The notes below the pieces were generated by a model. It ran no database searches and was not told the DNA's origin. It saw only the letters and a list, made by a program, of their open reading frames with translations. Below are positions 53,436-63,185 of a stretch of 64,000 nt of DNA, piece by piece. Every line of letters starts with the position of its first letter. Positions within the stretch are counted from its first letter, which is position 1. The stretch spans positions 1 through 64,000 of the forward strand of contig CALMQM010000012.1 in assembly GCA_937871435.1 (NCBI GenBank), read 5' to 3'. Source of the DNA: an uncultured Bacteroidota bacterium (GTDB lineage Bacteria; Bacteroidota; Bacteroidia; AKYH767-A; 2013-40CM-41-45). Made by a program: the position numbers and the translations under genes.

Positions 53436-54413
53436 ATGTCAGTTTTAGTATTCATAGAAAACGTTCAGGGCAAATTCAAGAAATCCACCTTCGAAGTGAT
53501 TTCATTTGCAGCCGCGATTGCGCAAAAGCAAAATTTACCATTAGTTGCTTTATCTATTGGTAATGTTTCGGATGACGAGCTCGCAAAAGCCGGAAAATAC
53601 GGAGCAGGAAAAGTGTTGAAAGCAAGCGGTGCGCAACTCGACAGCATGAATGTTCAACCGTATGCAACAGTAATCGCTCAGGCAGCTAAAGCCGAGAATG
53701 CGAAAATTGTTGTTATGTCTGCGAGTTTCTCCGGTAAGGGAATAGCCCCCCGTGTGGCAATTAAGCTGGATGCAGGATTAGCAGACAATGTAATCGACCT
53801 GCCAAAAATGGACGGAGGATTCATAGTAAAGAAAGGAGCATTTTCAGGAAAAGCATTTGCTTTTGTTGATATCACATCAGATGTAAAAGTGATCAGCATG
53901 ATTCCAAACAGCTATAAAGTTGTAGAGTCTGCTGCATCTCCTGCAATTTCAACTTTCGATGCTCAGCTAAGTCCCCGTGATTTAGTTGTGACAATTAAGG
54001 ATGTAAAAAGATCAACAGATAAAGTTTCACTCCCGGATGCAGAGTTGGTAGTATCAGCTGGTCGTGGAATGAAAGGCCCTGAAAATTGGGGCATGATTGA
54101 AGAACTTGCAAATGTGCTCGGAGCTGCTACTGCCTGCAGTAAACCTGTTTCTGATGCTGGATGGAGACCACACTCTGAACACGTGGGTCAGACTGGGATT
54201 GCTATCAGTCCGAATCTATACATCGCCATCGGTATTTCAGGAGCTATCCAGCATCTGGCCGGTGTAAGCAGTTCCAAAGTAATTGTGGTGGTCAATAAAG
54301 ACCCTGAAGCTCCGTTCTTCAAAGCTGCGGATTATGGAATTGTCGGAGACGCATTTGAAGTAGTTCCTAAATTGATCGAAGCTGCGAAAGCATTTAAAGC
54401 TGGTCAAAACTGA
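53436..54413 (+). CDS. etfA: Electron transfer flavoprotein subunit alpha
   Basis: 325 residues. N-terminal domain pairs with EtfB; the C-terminal FAD domain (about 200-325) has GRGMKGPENWGMIEELA, then SDAGWRPHSEHVGQTGI and the motif GISGAIQHLAGV. It supports beta-oxidation and amino-acid catabolism, in keeping with the paa genes in this window. 79 nt to the next gene. Confidence 0.95.
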   Translation: MSVLVFIENVQGKFKKSTFEVISFAAAIAQKQNLPLVALSIGNVSDDELAKAGKYGAGKVLKASGAQLDSMNVQPYATVIAQAAKAENAKIVVMSASFSGKGIAPRVAIKLDAGLADNVIDLPKMDGGFIVKKGAFSGKAFAFVDITSDVKVISMIPNSYKVVESAASPAISTFDAQLSPRDLVVTIKDVKRSTDKVSLPDAELVVSAGRGMKGPENWGMIEELANVLGAATACSKPVSDAGWRPHSEHVGQTGIAISPNLYIAIGISGAIQHLAGVSSSKVIVVVNKDPEAPFFKAADYGIVGDAFEVVPKLIEAAKAFKAGQN

Positions 54414-54498
54414 TAAATAAATAGTAAGCGAAACAATATTTTTTTATTTTCGATAAAGAAAAGGAAGAAGGACGAAAGCCAGGTTCCCGGAATTGAAT

Positions 54499-55104
54499 AT
54501 GAAAAAGATTAAACTTGAAATTATCGGCCTTTCCTACAGCCAGACTCAATCCGGTGCTTATGCACTCGTACTTGGAGAAGAAAAAGGGAAACGCAGACTC
54601 CCCATTATCATTGGCGCTTTTGAAGCTCAGGCAATCGCAATAGAGCTTGAAAACATGACTCCCACCAGACCTCTCACTCATGATCTGTTCAAAAGCCTTG
54701 CTCAGTCGTTTGAAATAGAAGTGGAGGAAGTGATTATTTTCAATCTTCTTGAAGGAGTTTTTTATGCCAAGCTGGTTTGCAACAATGGCGACAAAAAAAT
54801 GGAAATAGATGCGCGAACCAGTGATGCCATAGCGATCGCCGTACGATTTGGTTGTCCGATTTATACTTACGAATTCATACTTTCAACAGCAGGAATTGTT
54901 CTGGAAGAAAATGCACCTATAGAAGGCATTGAAGAACAAGTGGAAAAACAAATTCCTACATCTGCTACCAAGCTTTCTGAAAACGAACTTTCGACAGCAA
55001 GTACAGACGAATTAAAAGAAATGTTGAAGAAAGCTCTCGATGAAGAAGCGTATGAGCGTGCTTCCAGAATCAGGGATGAGCTGAATAAGCGAAAAAGTAA
55101 TTAA
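54499..55104 (+). CDS. Bifunctional nuclease (BFN/DUF151) plus UVR-motif protein
   Basis: 201 residues from the ATG at 54499 (an in-frame TTG is 6 nt earlier). The BFN/DUF151 domain covers about 1-130 (SGAYALVLGEEKGKRRLPI, LLEGVFYAKLVC, DARTSDAIAIAVRFGCPIY). A UVR motif is at the C-terminus (about 165-201, LKKALDEEAYERASRIRDEL), as in UvrB/UvrC and Clp adaptor proteins. BFN proteins are linked to nuclease activity and redox stress. Placement after etfBA is probably co-transcription; function in this species is unproved. Confidence 0.88.
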   Translation: MKKIKLEIIGLSYSQTQSGAYALVLGEEKGKRRLPIIIGAFEAQAIAIELENMTPTRPLTHDLFKSLAQSFEIEVEEVIIFNLLEGVFYAKLVCNNGDKKMEIDARTSDAIAIAVRFGCPIYTYEFILSTAGIVLEENAPIEGIEEQVEKQIPTSATKLSENELSTASTDELKEMLKKALDEEAYERASRIRDELNKRKSN

Positions 55105-55158
55105 TTTTTTTTCGAATTATTTCAGCCGCTCAGCTTATAAAAATCCAATTTCTATTTA

Positions 55159-56400
55159 TTAGTGTTTCACTGCGCCGACAGGTATCGGCTTGTGTTCGTA
55201 TTTGAAAACGAACGGAAACAGGATGCCCAGAACCAACGCGTAACCGGCAAAAGCGAACCAGATATTTGGCCAATTGCTAATGCCGTTGACCGTAAAATGA
55301 TCCACCACCAAACCACTGCAATATCCTCCTATCATCGCTCCCAGACCATTGGTCATGAACATGAATAATCCCTGAGCACTTGCACGAATGTTAGCCTGCA
55401 CCTCCTGTTCCACGAACAAAGAACCGGAGATATTGAAAAAGTCAAATGCCATTCCGTAGATGATCATCGAGAGTACGAGCAATGGCAATCCGGTTCCCGG
55501 ATCACCGATTGCAAATAAACCAAATCGGAAAACCCACGCGAATATACTGATCAGCATAACTTTCTTAATTCCGAATTTGTGCAGGAAGAATGGAATTGTA
55601 AGGATGAACAGTGTTTCAGATATCTGCGAAATTGATAGGAGCAGAATCGGGTGTCTGACACCAAATGAATCCGGATGAGTTACCTGAAAGCTTTCCAGAA
55701 ATGAACCTCCGAATGCATTCGTGATTTGCAATGCTGCGCCAAGAAACATGGCGAACAGAAAGAAGATAAACATCTTTTTCTGCTTAAGTAATACGAAAGC
55801 ATCCAGGCCAAGAGAAGCAAACAGTGATTTTTCTTTTACTGATTTCACCGGTTTACATGCAGGAATAGTGAAGGCATATAATCCCAAAGCCAACGCAGAA
55901 ACACTGCTAAATATCAATTGCATGTTATTAGACTTCCATCCAAACATATCTACAGTCCACATGGCAGCAATGAATCCGATTGTTCCCCAAACCCGGATCG
56001 GAGGGAAGTCCTTCACGATATTGTAATTCGATTCTTCGAGTACGATATAGGATACGGTGTTGTTCAAAGCAATGGTGGGCATGTAGAACATCGAGTTGAG
56101 TAACATGGCCCAGAAAAAAAGATTCGGATCTGTGATCGTAGAAGCCCAAAACAAAAGACCGGCGCCGATTATGTGACAGAGTCCTAACACTCTTTCAGCA
56201 TTCATCCATTTATCCGCGATGATTCCCATGATAGCCGGCATGAACAAAGAGGCAATACCAAGGGTTGAAAATACAGCGCCTATTTGAACCCCGCTGAAAT
56301 GCAATGTCCCCCCCAGATAACCACCAATTGAAATCAGCCAGGAGCCCCAGACAAAAAATTGCATAAAATTCATAACGATCAACCGAAACCTGATGCTCAT
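55159..56400 (-). CDS. MFS transporter, nucleoside:H+ symporter (NupG-like) family
   Basis: 413 residues with 12 predicted membrane helices. N-terminal FRLIVMNFMQFFVWGSWLIS and GAVFSTLGIASLFMPAIMGIIADKW are typical of the NupG/XapB branch, which imports nucleosides with protons. Central loop after helix six is Lys-rich. Neighbouring thyA and folA (divergent) are consistent with thymidine/nucleotide metabolism, though that link is only positional. Confidence 0.85.
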   Translation of the reverse strand: MSIRFRLIVMNFMQFFVWGSWLISIGGYLGGTLHFSGVQIGAVFSTLGIASLFMPAIMGIIADKWMNAERVLGLCHIIGAGLLFWASTITDPNLFFWAMLLNSMFYMPTIALNNTVSYIVLEESNYNIVKDFPPIRVWGTIGFIAAMWTVDMFGWKSNNMQLIFSSVSALALGLYAFTIPACKPVKSVKEKSLFASLGLDAFVLLKQKKMFIFFLFAMFLGAALQITNAFGGSFLESFQVTHPDSFGVRHPILLLSISQISETLFILTIPFFLHKFGIKKVMLISIFAWVFRFGLFAIGDPGTGLPLLVLSMIIYGMAFDFFNISGSLFVEQEVQANIRASAQGLFMFMTNGLGAMIGGYCSGLVVDHFTVNGISNWPNIWFAFAGYALVLGILFPFVFKYEHKPIPVGAVKH

Positions 56401-56547
56401 ATGGATTGTTTTGAAATATTTAAATCGAAAGATAAGTGAAAAGTCTTTGAATTAACAAAATTGTTTTTTCAACAGTTTTTCTGTTTGTCAACAGCGGGTT
56501 TTCGTCAGGAATTTTCCTCTAACTTTACAGCATAAAGATCATTCCGC

Positions 56548-57342
56548 ATGAAACAATTTCACGACCTTTTGCGCCATGTAATGGAGCACGGCACTGATAA
56601 AAGCGACCGTACAGGAACAGGCACGCGTAGTGTTTTCGGATACCAGATGCGTTTTGATTTGCAAAAGGGTTTTCCTCTGCTGACAACAAAGAAGCTACAC
56701 ACTAAATCTATCTTTCATGAACTGTTATGGTTTCTGAAGGGAGATACAAATATTCAATATCTGAAAGACAATGGTGTAAGTATCTGGGATGAATGGGCGG
56801 ATGAAAAAGGAAATCTCGGTCCTGTTTACGGATCACAGTGGAGGAGTTGGCCAACTCCGGGTGGAGGCCACATTGATCAGATAAGTAACGTTATTCAACA
56901 GATTAAAAAATCACCTGATTCAAGGAGACTGATAGTTAGTGCCTGGAATGTGGCGGAAATCAACAACATGAAGTTGCCTCCTTGTCATGCTTTTTTTCAG
57001 TTTTATGTAAGTGATCGTAAGTTATCGTGTCAGTTGTATCAACGAAGTGCTGACATCTTTCTCGGTGTTCCATTCAACATCGCTTCTTATGCGGCACTCA
57101 CCATGATGGTTGCACAGGTTTGTGATTTGCAACCCGGCGAATTCATTCACACCTTTGGTGACGCTCATATTTACAGCAACCATTTTGATCAGGTGAATTT
57201 GCTTTTATCACGTGATTGCAGACCATTGCCTGGATTGAAATTGAATCCTGCCGTGAAAAATATTTTCGATTTCAAATTTGAAGATTTGGAGGTGGTCAAT
57301 TACAATCCGCATCCGCCCATCAAAGCAGCAGTAGCAGTCTGA
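56548..57342 (+). CDS. thyA: Thymidylate synthase
   Basis: 264 residues, same length as E. coli ThyA. Catalytic Cys146 in [12 protein letters not shown]. Other motifs: [12 protein letters not shown] (20-31), VYGSQWRSW (93-101), [18 protein letters not shown] (about 165-182) and [10 protein letters not shown]. It methylates dUMP to dTMP with methylene-tetrahydrofolate. 37 nt from the folA ATG: the dihydrofolate it produces is recycled by the next gene. Confidence 0.97.
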   Translation: MKQFHDLLRHVMEHGTDKSDRTGTGTRSVFGYQMRFDLQKGFPLLTTKKLHTKSIFHELLWFLKGDTNIQYLKDNGVSIWDEWADEKGNLGPVYGSQWRSWPTPGGGHIDQISNVIQQIKKSPDSRRLIVSAWNVAEINNMKLPPCHAFFQFYVSDRKLSCQLYQRSADIFLGVPFNIASYAALTMMVAQVCDLQPGEFIHTFGDAHIYSNHFDQVNLLLSRDCRPLPGLKLNPAVKNIFDFKFEDLEVVNYNPHPPIKAAVAV

Positions 57343-57379
57343 CAGCTTATTTTTGATTTTGATTCATTCAACAAACAAT

Positions 57380-57865
57380 ATGTCACTTTCAATTATCGTC
57401 GCGCTCTCAGAAAACAATGTAGTAGGCGTGAACAATCAATTGCCCTGGAAACTTTCGGCTGATTTAAAACGCGTGAAAGGACTTACGATGGGACATCATA
57501 TAATCATGGGCAGAAAGACCTATGAAAGTATAGGACGTCCCTTGCCCGGTCGAGTGAACGTAGTAATCAGTGGTAATCCGGAATATAAAGCTGAAGGTTG
57601 CAAAATAGTAGCATCACTCTCCGAAGCTTTGGATCTTGCCATGAATGATTCGGAAGTTTTTATTTTTGGTGGAGGAGTAGTGTTCCGTGAGGCGCTTTCG
57701 AAAGTGAACAAAATTTACATGACGAAAGTGCATCATGTTCTTGATGGTGATACTCACTTCCCACTCCTGAATCCAAAGGAGTGGAAAGAAACGGAACGAA
57801 TGGAATTTAAAGCAGATGAAAAAAACGAATACGATTATTCTTTCATCACTCTTGAACGTGTATAA
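57380..57865 (+). CDS. folA: Dihydrofolate reductase
   Basis: 161 residues from the ATG at 57380; the frame also opens at a TTG nine codons earlier, which I do not favour. MSLSIIVALSENNVVGVNNQ, LPWKLSADLKRVKGL (catalytic Asp in SADLKR), GRKTYESIGRPLPGR and FIFGGGVVFREAL are the DHFR signatures. NADPH-dependent reduction of dihydrofolate, coupled to thyA upstream. Confidence 0.95.
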   Translation: MSLSIIVALSENNVVGVNNQLPWKLSADLKRVKGLTMGHHIIMGRKTYESIGRPLPGRVNVVISGNPEYKAEGCKIVASLSEALDLAMNDSEVFIFGGGVVFREALSKVNKIYMTKVHHVLDGDTHFPLLNPKEWKETERMEFKADEKNEYDYSFITLERV

Positions 57866-57956
57866 TTTCCCTTTAGTATTTGGTCCGATCCTTATTCAAT
57901 GCAGATTGATCCATTCATCTTAAAATTTCAGGTCTTCCGGATTTAGAGAATATTTC

Positions 57957-57998
57957 AAAAAAAAATCCCGCTCTTGTTGAAGACGCGGGATTTTTTTT
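57957..57998. terminator. Bidirectional terminator, folA and H+-PPase
   Basis: AAATCCCGC / GCGGGATTT stem, 13-nt loop, flanked by A and T runs. Placed between converging stops at 57865 and 58011. Confidence 0.92.
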
Positions 57999-58010
57999 GT
58001 TTGAAGAGAT

Positions 58011-60626
58011 TTATTTTTTACAACAATCTTTTGCTTTTCCTTCGCAATTCATGCCATTCTCTTTGCATTTTTCCATGCATTCCTGTGAGCAACCGTTGGA
58101 ACATTGATGACCAGCTGACATTTTCATACAAGCATCACCTCCTTTGCATTCCATTCCGCTCTTCTTACAAGCGTCCATACAAGCCTGATCGCAGTTTTTT
58201 GCATGTCCCATTCCGGCACATGAATGGCCATTTTCCATATTCATTTCGCAGCATTTCATCGCTGCCTCATGACGAACGGTACACATACCATTTTCCATCT
58301 TGAGACAATCGCTGCTGTCGCATTTTCCTTCTGCCATCCACTGTGCACAAGTCGCAGAATCAACGAGACAATTTCCGGCTGAGTCCATTGTGCAGCCCAT
58401 TTCCGCGCCCATGTGACATTCCATTTGTTTACCTGCGCAACAGTTTTTATCCATCATCGCACCACCTGAATCATTACTATGTAGCGCAATCAATGGAGCA
58501 ATAGTCAATCCTACCAGTGAAGAAAGTTTGATAAGGATATTCATGGAAGGACCAGATGTATCTTTAAAAGGATCACCAACAGTATCACCTACAACTGCGG
58601 CTTTGTGAGGTTCAGATTTTTTATAATAGGTTTGACCGTTAATCTCAACTCCTTTTTCAAAAGACTTTTTCGCATTGTCCCAGGCTCCACCGGCATTGTT
58701 CTGGAATATTGCCCAGAGCACACCACTCACAGTTACACCTGCCATATAAGCTCCCAATGCTTCTGCGCCCATCACTAAACCAATGATAATCGGAGTCACG
58801 ATTGTGATAACGCCAGGTAACATCATTTCTCGCAAAGCGGCCTTGGTCGAAATTTCGACACAGCGGCTGTAATTTGGTTTGCCGGTACCATCCATGATTC
58901 CGGGAATTTCTTTGAACTGGCGTCGAACTTCATTCACCATGTCCATCGCAGCTTTACCTACTGAATTCATCGCGAGAGCAGAAAATACTACAGGTATCAT
59001 TCCTCCGATGAACAATGCGGCCAAAACTTTCGCGTCAAAAATATTTATCCCCTGAATTCCTGTAAGAGTAACATACGCTGCAAACAAAGCAAGAGCAGTA
59101 AGTGCCGCCGAAGCAATGGCAAATCCTTTTCCAATAGCTGCAGTTGTGTTACCTACTGAGTCAAGGATATCAGTTTTCTCACGTACTTCTGAAGGAAGCT
59201 CACTCATTTCAGCAATTCCACCTGCATTGTCAGCAATAGGACCAAAAGCATCAATCGCGAGTTGCATGGCTGTGGTAGCCATCATTGCAGATGCGGCAAT
59301 TCCAACTCCATAAAATCCGGCCAATGAATAGGCTCCCCAGATCGCTCCGGCAAACAAAATCACAGGAAGGGCGGTAGACATCATTCCGGAACCTAATCCT
59401 GCAATGATGTTCGTTGCAGCACCGGTCGCGGATTTTTGTACAATAGAGAGAACAGGTTTTTTTCCAAGTCCGGTAAAGTATTCAGTGATATAAGAAATAG
59501 CAGCACCAACAAACATTCCGATCACAACTGCCCAGAATACATTCATTGAAGTGGTAGTAAGATTAGTGAATTGTCCTGCATTAAAAACACTCATAGTGAT
59601 ACTCGCAGGCAACATCATTTGAATTAAAAAATATGAAGCAATCAATGCGATCAGGATGGAGAACCAGTTACCTCTGTTGAGAGCTTTTTGAACAGAATCA
59701 GTATTGGCTTGATCAGAATCTTTCACATTCACAAGGAAAGATCCAAAGATGGAAGCGATAATACCAACTCCGGCAATTGCGAGCGGTAAAAGAATGGGAC
59801 CAATTCCGCTAAATGCATCCTGAATTCCACCCATATCACGAATGATGTAGTTTCCAAGTACCATTGAAGCAAGAACAGTAGCGACATAAGAGCCAAAAAG
59901 ATCGGCACCCATTCCGGCTACGTCTCCAACGTTATCTCCAACATTATCCGCAATTGTTGCAGGGTTTCTTGGATCGTCTTCAGGAATTCCCGCTTCTACT
60001 TTTCCGACAAGGTCAGCACCAACGTCGGCTGCCTTTGTATAGATACCTCCACCAACACGAGCGAAGAGCGCGATGGATTCAGCACCAACAGAAAATCCGG
60101 CGAGTACTTCCAGTACACGGGTCATATGCTCATATCCGGTCATTTGTCCGCCCATGAAAAACTGGAAGAGGAAAATGAACAGCAAGCTTAATCCCAATAC
60201 TGCAAGACCGGCAACACCAAGACCCATCACAAGTCCTCCGTTGAATGAAACTTTCAACGCTTTTGCAAGTGAAGTTCTGGCAGCTTGTGTAGTTCTGACA
60301 TTGGCCTTTGTTGCAATTCGCATCCCGCTGAAACCGGCTATAGCACTGAAAAAGCAACCGAGAACAAAAGAAACAACAATAAGAATATGTGAATCCGGAA
60401 CAACCTGAGAAAGAATTCCCAGACCTGTTCCTGCCAATACCATATATATAGCGAGGATTCTGTATTCTGATTTTAAAAATGCCATCGCACCTTCTGCAAT
60501 TGCAGTCGCGATACCTTGCATTTTAGAATCACCTGCATCTTGTTTCACAACCCAGGATGACTTCACAAACATGAAGAGCAATCCGATGAGCCCCAGTACA
60601 GGTATTACATAAATGAAATTTTCCAT
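58011..60626 (-). CDS. hppA: Membrane-bound K+-dependent-type pyrophosphatase with 24-Cys C-terminal extension
   Basis: 871 residues from ATG 60626 (a TTG nine codons earlier is less likely). Core residues 1-715 carry the ion-pump PPase: about 16 helices, DNVGDNVGD (227-235), [13 protein letters not shown] (466-478) and [15 protein letters not shown] (680-694). Ala in [10 protein letters not shown] (492-501) marks the K+-dependent class. The Na+-pump gate Glu is Gly here (FGSY at 244-247), so H+ pumping is favoured but unproven. Residues 725-871 are extra: 24 Cys, many Met and His, with two copies of C-x3-C-x3-C-x6-C (812-827 and 846-861). Such a tail probably binds metal. The C-terminus of this family lies on the extracytoplasmic side. 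Confidence 0.93.
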   Translation of the reverse strand: MENFIYVIPVLGLIGLLFMFVKSSWVVKQDAGDSKMQGIATAIAEGAMAFLKSEYRILAIYMVLAGTGLGILSQVVPDSHILIVVSFVLGCFFSAIAGFSGMRIATKANVRTTQAARTSLAKALKVSFNGGLVMGLGVAGLAVLGLSLLFIFLFQFFMGGQMTGYEHMTRVLEVLAGFSVGAESIALFARVGGGIYTKAADVGADLVGKVEAGIPEDDPRNPATIADNVGDNVGDVAGMGADLFGSYVATVLASMVLGNYIIRDMGGIQDAFSGIGPILLPLAIAGVGIIASIFGSFLVNVKDSDQANTDSVQKALNRGNWFSILIALIASYFLIQMMLPASITMSVFNAGQFTNLTTTSMNVFWAVVIGMFVGAAISYITEYFTGLGKKPVLSIVQKSATGAATNIIAGLGSGMMSTALPVILFAGAIWGAYSLAGFYGVGIAASAMMATTAMQLAIDAFGPIADNAGGIAEMSELPSEVREKTDILDSVGNTTAAIGKGFAIASAALTALALFAAYVTLTGIQGINIFDAKVLAALFIGGMIPVVFSALAMNSVGKAAMDMVNEVRRQFKEIPGIMDGTGKPNYSRCVEISTKAALREMMLPGVITIVTPIIIGLVMGAEALGAYMAGVTVSGVLWAIFQNNAGGAWDNAKKSFEKGVEINGQTYYKKSEPHKAAVVGDTVGDPFKDTSGPSMNILIKLSSLVGLTIAPLIALHSNDSGGAMMDKNCCAGKQMECHMGAEMGCTMDSAGNCLVDSATCAQWMAEGKCDSSDCLKMENGMCTVRHEAAMKCCEMNMENGHSCAGMGHAKNCDQACMDACKKSGMECKGGDACMKMSAGHQCSNGCSQECMEKCKENGMNCEGKAKDCCKK

Positions 60627-60650
60627 ATCAATCTGATTTTTCGAGGGCTG

Positions 60651-60681
60651 CAAAGGTAAACGAAACCCTTAAAAATGCAAA
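60651..60681 (-). promoter_or_regulatory. Promoter of the H+-PPase gene
   Basis: Minus strand TTTG (60681-60678), 19-nt spacer, TACCTTTG (60658-60651). Near-ideal consensus. Transcription starts near 60644, about 18 nt before the ATG, which argues against the upstream TTG start. Confidence 0.72.
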
Positions 60682-60832
60682 TTCTGGCAGTATTTTGATC
60701 CAACATATCTGTTTGAGCTTCAAAATGCTCAATCCATTGGAAATGGGCACAATTCTTTAATCAGTCATTTTGAAAAACTGAATTACAAGCATCAGTATCT
60801 TCAATAATTCTTGAATTGAGCCGAAAACGATA

Positions 60833-62665
60833 TTAATCCTTCACAAAAGAAATGCGTTTGTACAGGGCTTTATCATTTGTCAACAGACTGATAAAATAAA
60901 TTCCACGTTGCAAGCCCAAATCCTCAAAATTGAATTGGTAATGATGACTTCCCATATTCAAGGTGGTATTTTCAGGAGAATAGACTAAACGACCTATTGC
61001 ATCCCTTACCTCAATTTTCACAGGAACTTTTTGTGCAAGACTAAAATCAATATTGATTACTTCTTTAGTCGGATTAGGGTACACTTTGTATGCAAAAATA
61101 TCTTCAGGTTCTACTTTTGAAATACCTGTGAGTGTGATGGAAAACGATTGAACTTGCTGATGAAACCCGCATCTGTTGTATGCCGTCAATACTACGTTGT
61201 AAGTTCCCGTTGAACTGTAAACATGAACCGGGTTCAAAAGCGTGCTGCTATCCCCATCACCAAAATCCCAGACAAGTGAATCAAAATCTGTTGTTGTATT
61301 GGTAAAGTTAACGGTGTTTGCATTAGCGGTATAGGTGAAATTCACTGTCGGGAATGGTAGATTGAGCTGATGTGTAAGAGACCACGGAACAGCCGCCCAG
61401 TTGTTACTGTCATTCATTTCAAGAATCCAGTTGTTTGGATCTGTAAATGAAACAACATAGTAGTCGCCATTGCATACGCTGTCAAGGGTAATCCATTGTC
61501 CATATAATGCTGCAGAATAAATATCAAGATAACCAACATAAATTCCCTGATCTGTTGTACATCCTGTTACTGTTCCGAGTCCATAATTTGGAAAACTATC
61601 TCGTCCTAAAATATTGCCTGTGGTATCGACACAGTATCCATTTCCATCAGTACATTGACCCAGATTGACAAGACAATAACTTTGTTTGTTTCCTGTACCA
61701 ACTACCGGCCACTCATACGGTTGTTTCCCGATCATCGGTTGTCTTAATGTATACTCTGCCCATCCATCTAAATGAATATGTCCGTGTTGTGGATGATAGG
61801 TCATAGTTCCCGCAGGTCTGTTGTAGGTTGTGATAGCGCCATTTGTTTTATGGTAAATTGTTTGTTCCACTAATTGTTTGGGTGGCTGGCCATTCGGACA
61901 AACAGGAGTTGAACAAGATACGAGCACAGTATCACAATAACATGTGTTGATACCATGTATCTCCAATGGACCCCAGCCAATATTTGGTGTAGCATTGTTC
62001 ACATACAAAGTATCTGTAACTTCATATGAACCATCCAGTATTGCCTGTGCTGAAGCTGTCATATCCGGGATCAGATCACAATCCTGTGAACCATCAGGAC
62101 ACTGACACCTTGTTGCATCCTGCCGGCTACACGGCATGATGGAATGGCTTGTAGGACTCGAGCCAAAAGTAATTGAGAAAGAATTTACATCGCCGCTGTC
62201 AGAACCGGCCAGATCTGTTACAACCAGATACCATGTTCCATTCGGATCTCTTCCGTCATTATACAGGGCAAGATCACCATCAGGATCATATTCACCTGTA
62301 AAAGGAGGATTATTTCCGGGATCACTTAATAATTGGTTTGCGGTATGTCCGCGAAAGCATGTTCCTGTGAAATTATCATCACCATCTCCATTTCTGTTTG
62401 ACAACATAATCATCATACTATCAGGACTCATCAACTGAATTTCGAGATCCCTGTCATAAGTATGTGTGATATCTATGCATACACGTTCCAGGCCGAATTG
62501 TACACTGTCAATGCTATTAGGTAAACCACTGACGACACAAGGAAGGTAAACAGGAATAGCAACTCCGGTATAGTCTGGTAGGTGCCCACCTGTACCGTTA
62601 AATGTTTGGGAAGTACAGATAAAAGAATAGCAAAGGAGGAGGAGGCTGAGGTAGAGTGATCGCAT
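60833..62665 (-). CDS. T9SS-exported lysyl-oxidase-like protein with P-domain and PKD
   Basis: 610 residues. Signal peptide 1-19; proprotein-convertase P-domain about 25-168 (CIDITHTYDRDLEI, NGTWYLVVTDLA); lysyl-oxidase-like domain about 215-430; PKD domain about 440-512 (SLVWDFGDGDSS); T9SS type A sorting domain about 526-610 (YKVYPNPTKEVINIDF). The copper motif YHPQHGHIHLDGWAEY has H294, H296 and H298 matching the three His ligands of animal LOX. K327 (NKQSYCL) aligns with the lysine that forms the LTQ cofactor, and Y383 (LDIYSAALYGQW) with a conserved Tyr in the cofactor region. Lysyl oxidases oxidise lysine side chains to allysine, causing crosslinks. Surface exported. Terminator not found. 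Confidence 0.85.
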   Translation of the reverse strand: MRSLYLSLLLLCYSFICTSQTFNGTGGHLPDYTGVAIPVYLPCVVSGLPNSIDSVQFGLERVCIDITHTYDRDLEIQLMSPDSMMIMLSNRNGDGDDNFTGTCFRGHTANQLLSDPGNNPPFTGEYDPDGDLALYNDGRDPNGTWYLVVTDLAGSDSGDVNSFSITFGSSPTSHSIMPCSRQDATRCQCPDGSQDCDLIPDMTASAQAILDGSYEVTDTLYVNNATPNIGWGPLEIHGINTCYCDTVLVSCSTPVCPNGQPPKQLVEQTIYHKTNGAITTYNRPAGTMTYHPQHGHIHLDGWAEYTLRQPMIGKQPYEWPVVGTGNKQSYCLVNLGQCTDGNGYCVDTTGNILGRDSFPNYGLGTVTGCTTDQGIYVGYLDIYSAALYGQWITLDSVCNGDYYVVSFTDPNNWILEMNDSNNWAAVPWSLTHQLNLPFPTVNFTYTANANTVNFTNTTTDFDSLVWDFGDGDSSTLLNPVHVYSSTGTYNVVLTAYNRCGFHQQVQSFSITLTGISKVEPEDIFAYKVYPNPTKEVINIDFSLAQKVPVKIEVRDAIGRLVYSPENTTLNMGSHHYQFNFEDLGLQRGIYFISLLTNDKALYKRISFVKD

Positions 62666-63185
62666 GTTGATGGATTGAGAAGCGAATATAAAAAATAGAT
62701 GTCAGGTTTGAATGCACTTCTTCATTGCAGCCTAAAAATCAATCTCTGAAAATTTTCTGAAGTTTGAATTCATAACTTTTCCACAGTATTCTTCAGAATA
62801 TGATGAACAACCCGAGAGAAATTAAGATCGTGATTGAGTTTAATTAAAGAAAAAATCAATTTCAGGAATTTTTTAACAGGAAACAACTGGTATTTTGAAT
62901 TCTATTTGTGCAAAGATTTTCCAGGATAAATGAATTCATACTAGTGTCGATGAATTACTATTCGATTTTTTCCATCAGGTGGAATCTTTGTAAAACAAAC
63001 AATTCGTAGTTTTCCTGAATTGAGAATTCTGATACTTTCGAATTGGAGATTTCATTTCTTCATTTTTCATCCAGAGTTTGAAGAGTTAAATATTTCTTGA
63101 ACGCAGATACATTCTTCTGAGGATTTCTCATTAATAAACCTATCTTTGCGCCCGCTTTCGGAACCTCCTCGAAATGCACTAACTA
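62666..63185. other. Divergent intergenic region upstream of typA
   Basis: 520 nt, AT-rich, no ORF with coding character. It has a -7 element for typA at 63141-63148, and a small 6-bp palindrome at 62787-62800. Nothing else identified. Confidence 0.55.
63141..63148 (+). promoter_or_regulatory. -7 element of typA
   Basis: TATCTTTG, the same octamer as in the rpsF promoter, 37 nt before the typA ATG. No TTG at the -33 position. Confidence 0.5.

Noticed and set aside
60627-60653. TTG start of the H+-PPase
   Set aside because: The added nine residues lie between the promoter and the ATG; the predicted leader of 18 nt makes the ATG at 60626 more likely.
62787-62800. Palindrome TATTCT-TC-AGAATA upstream of typA
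   Set aside because: Only 6 bp in AT-rich DNA and not near a promoter element.
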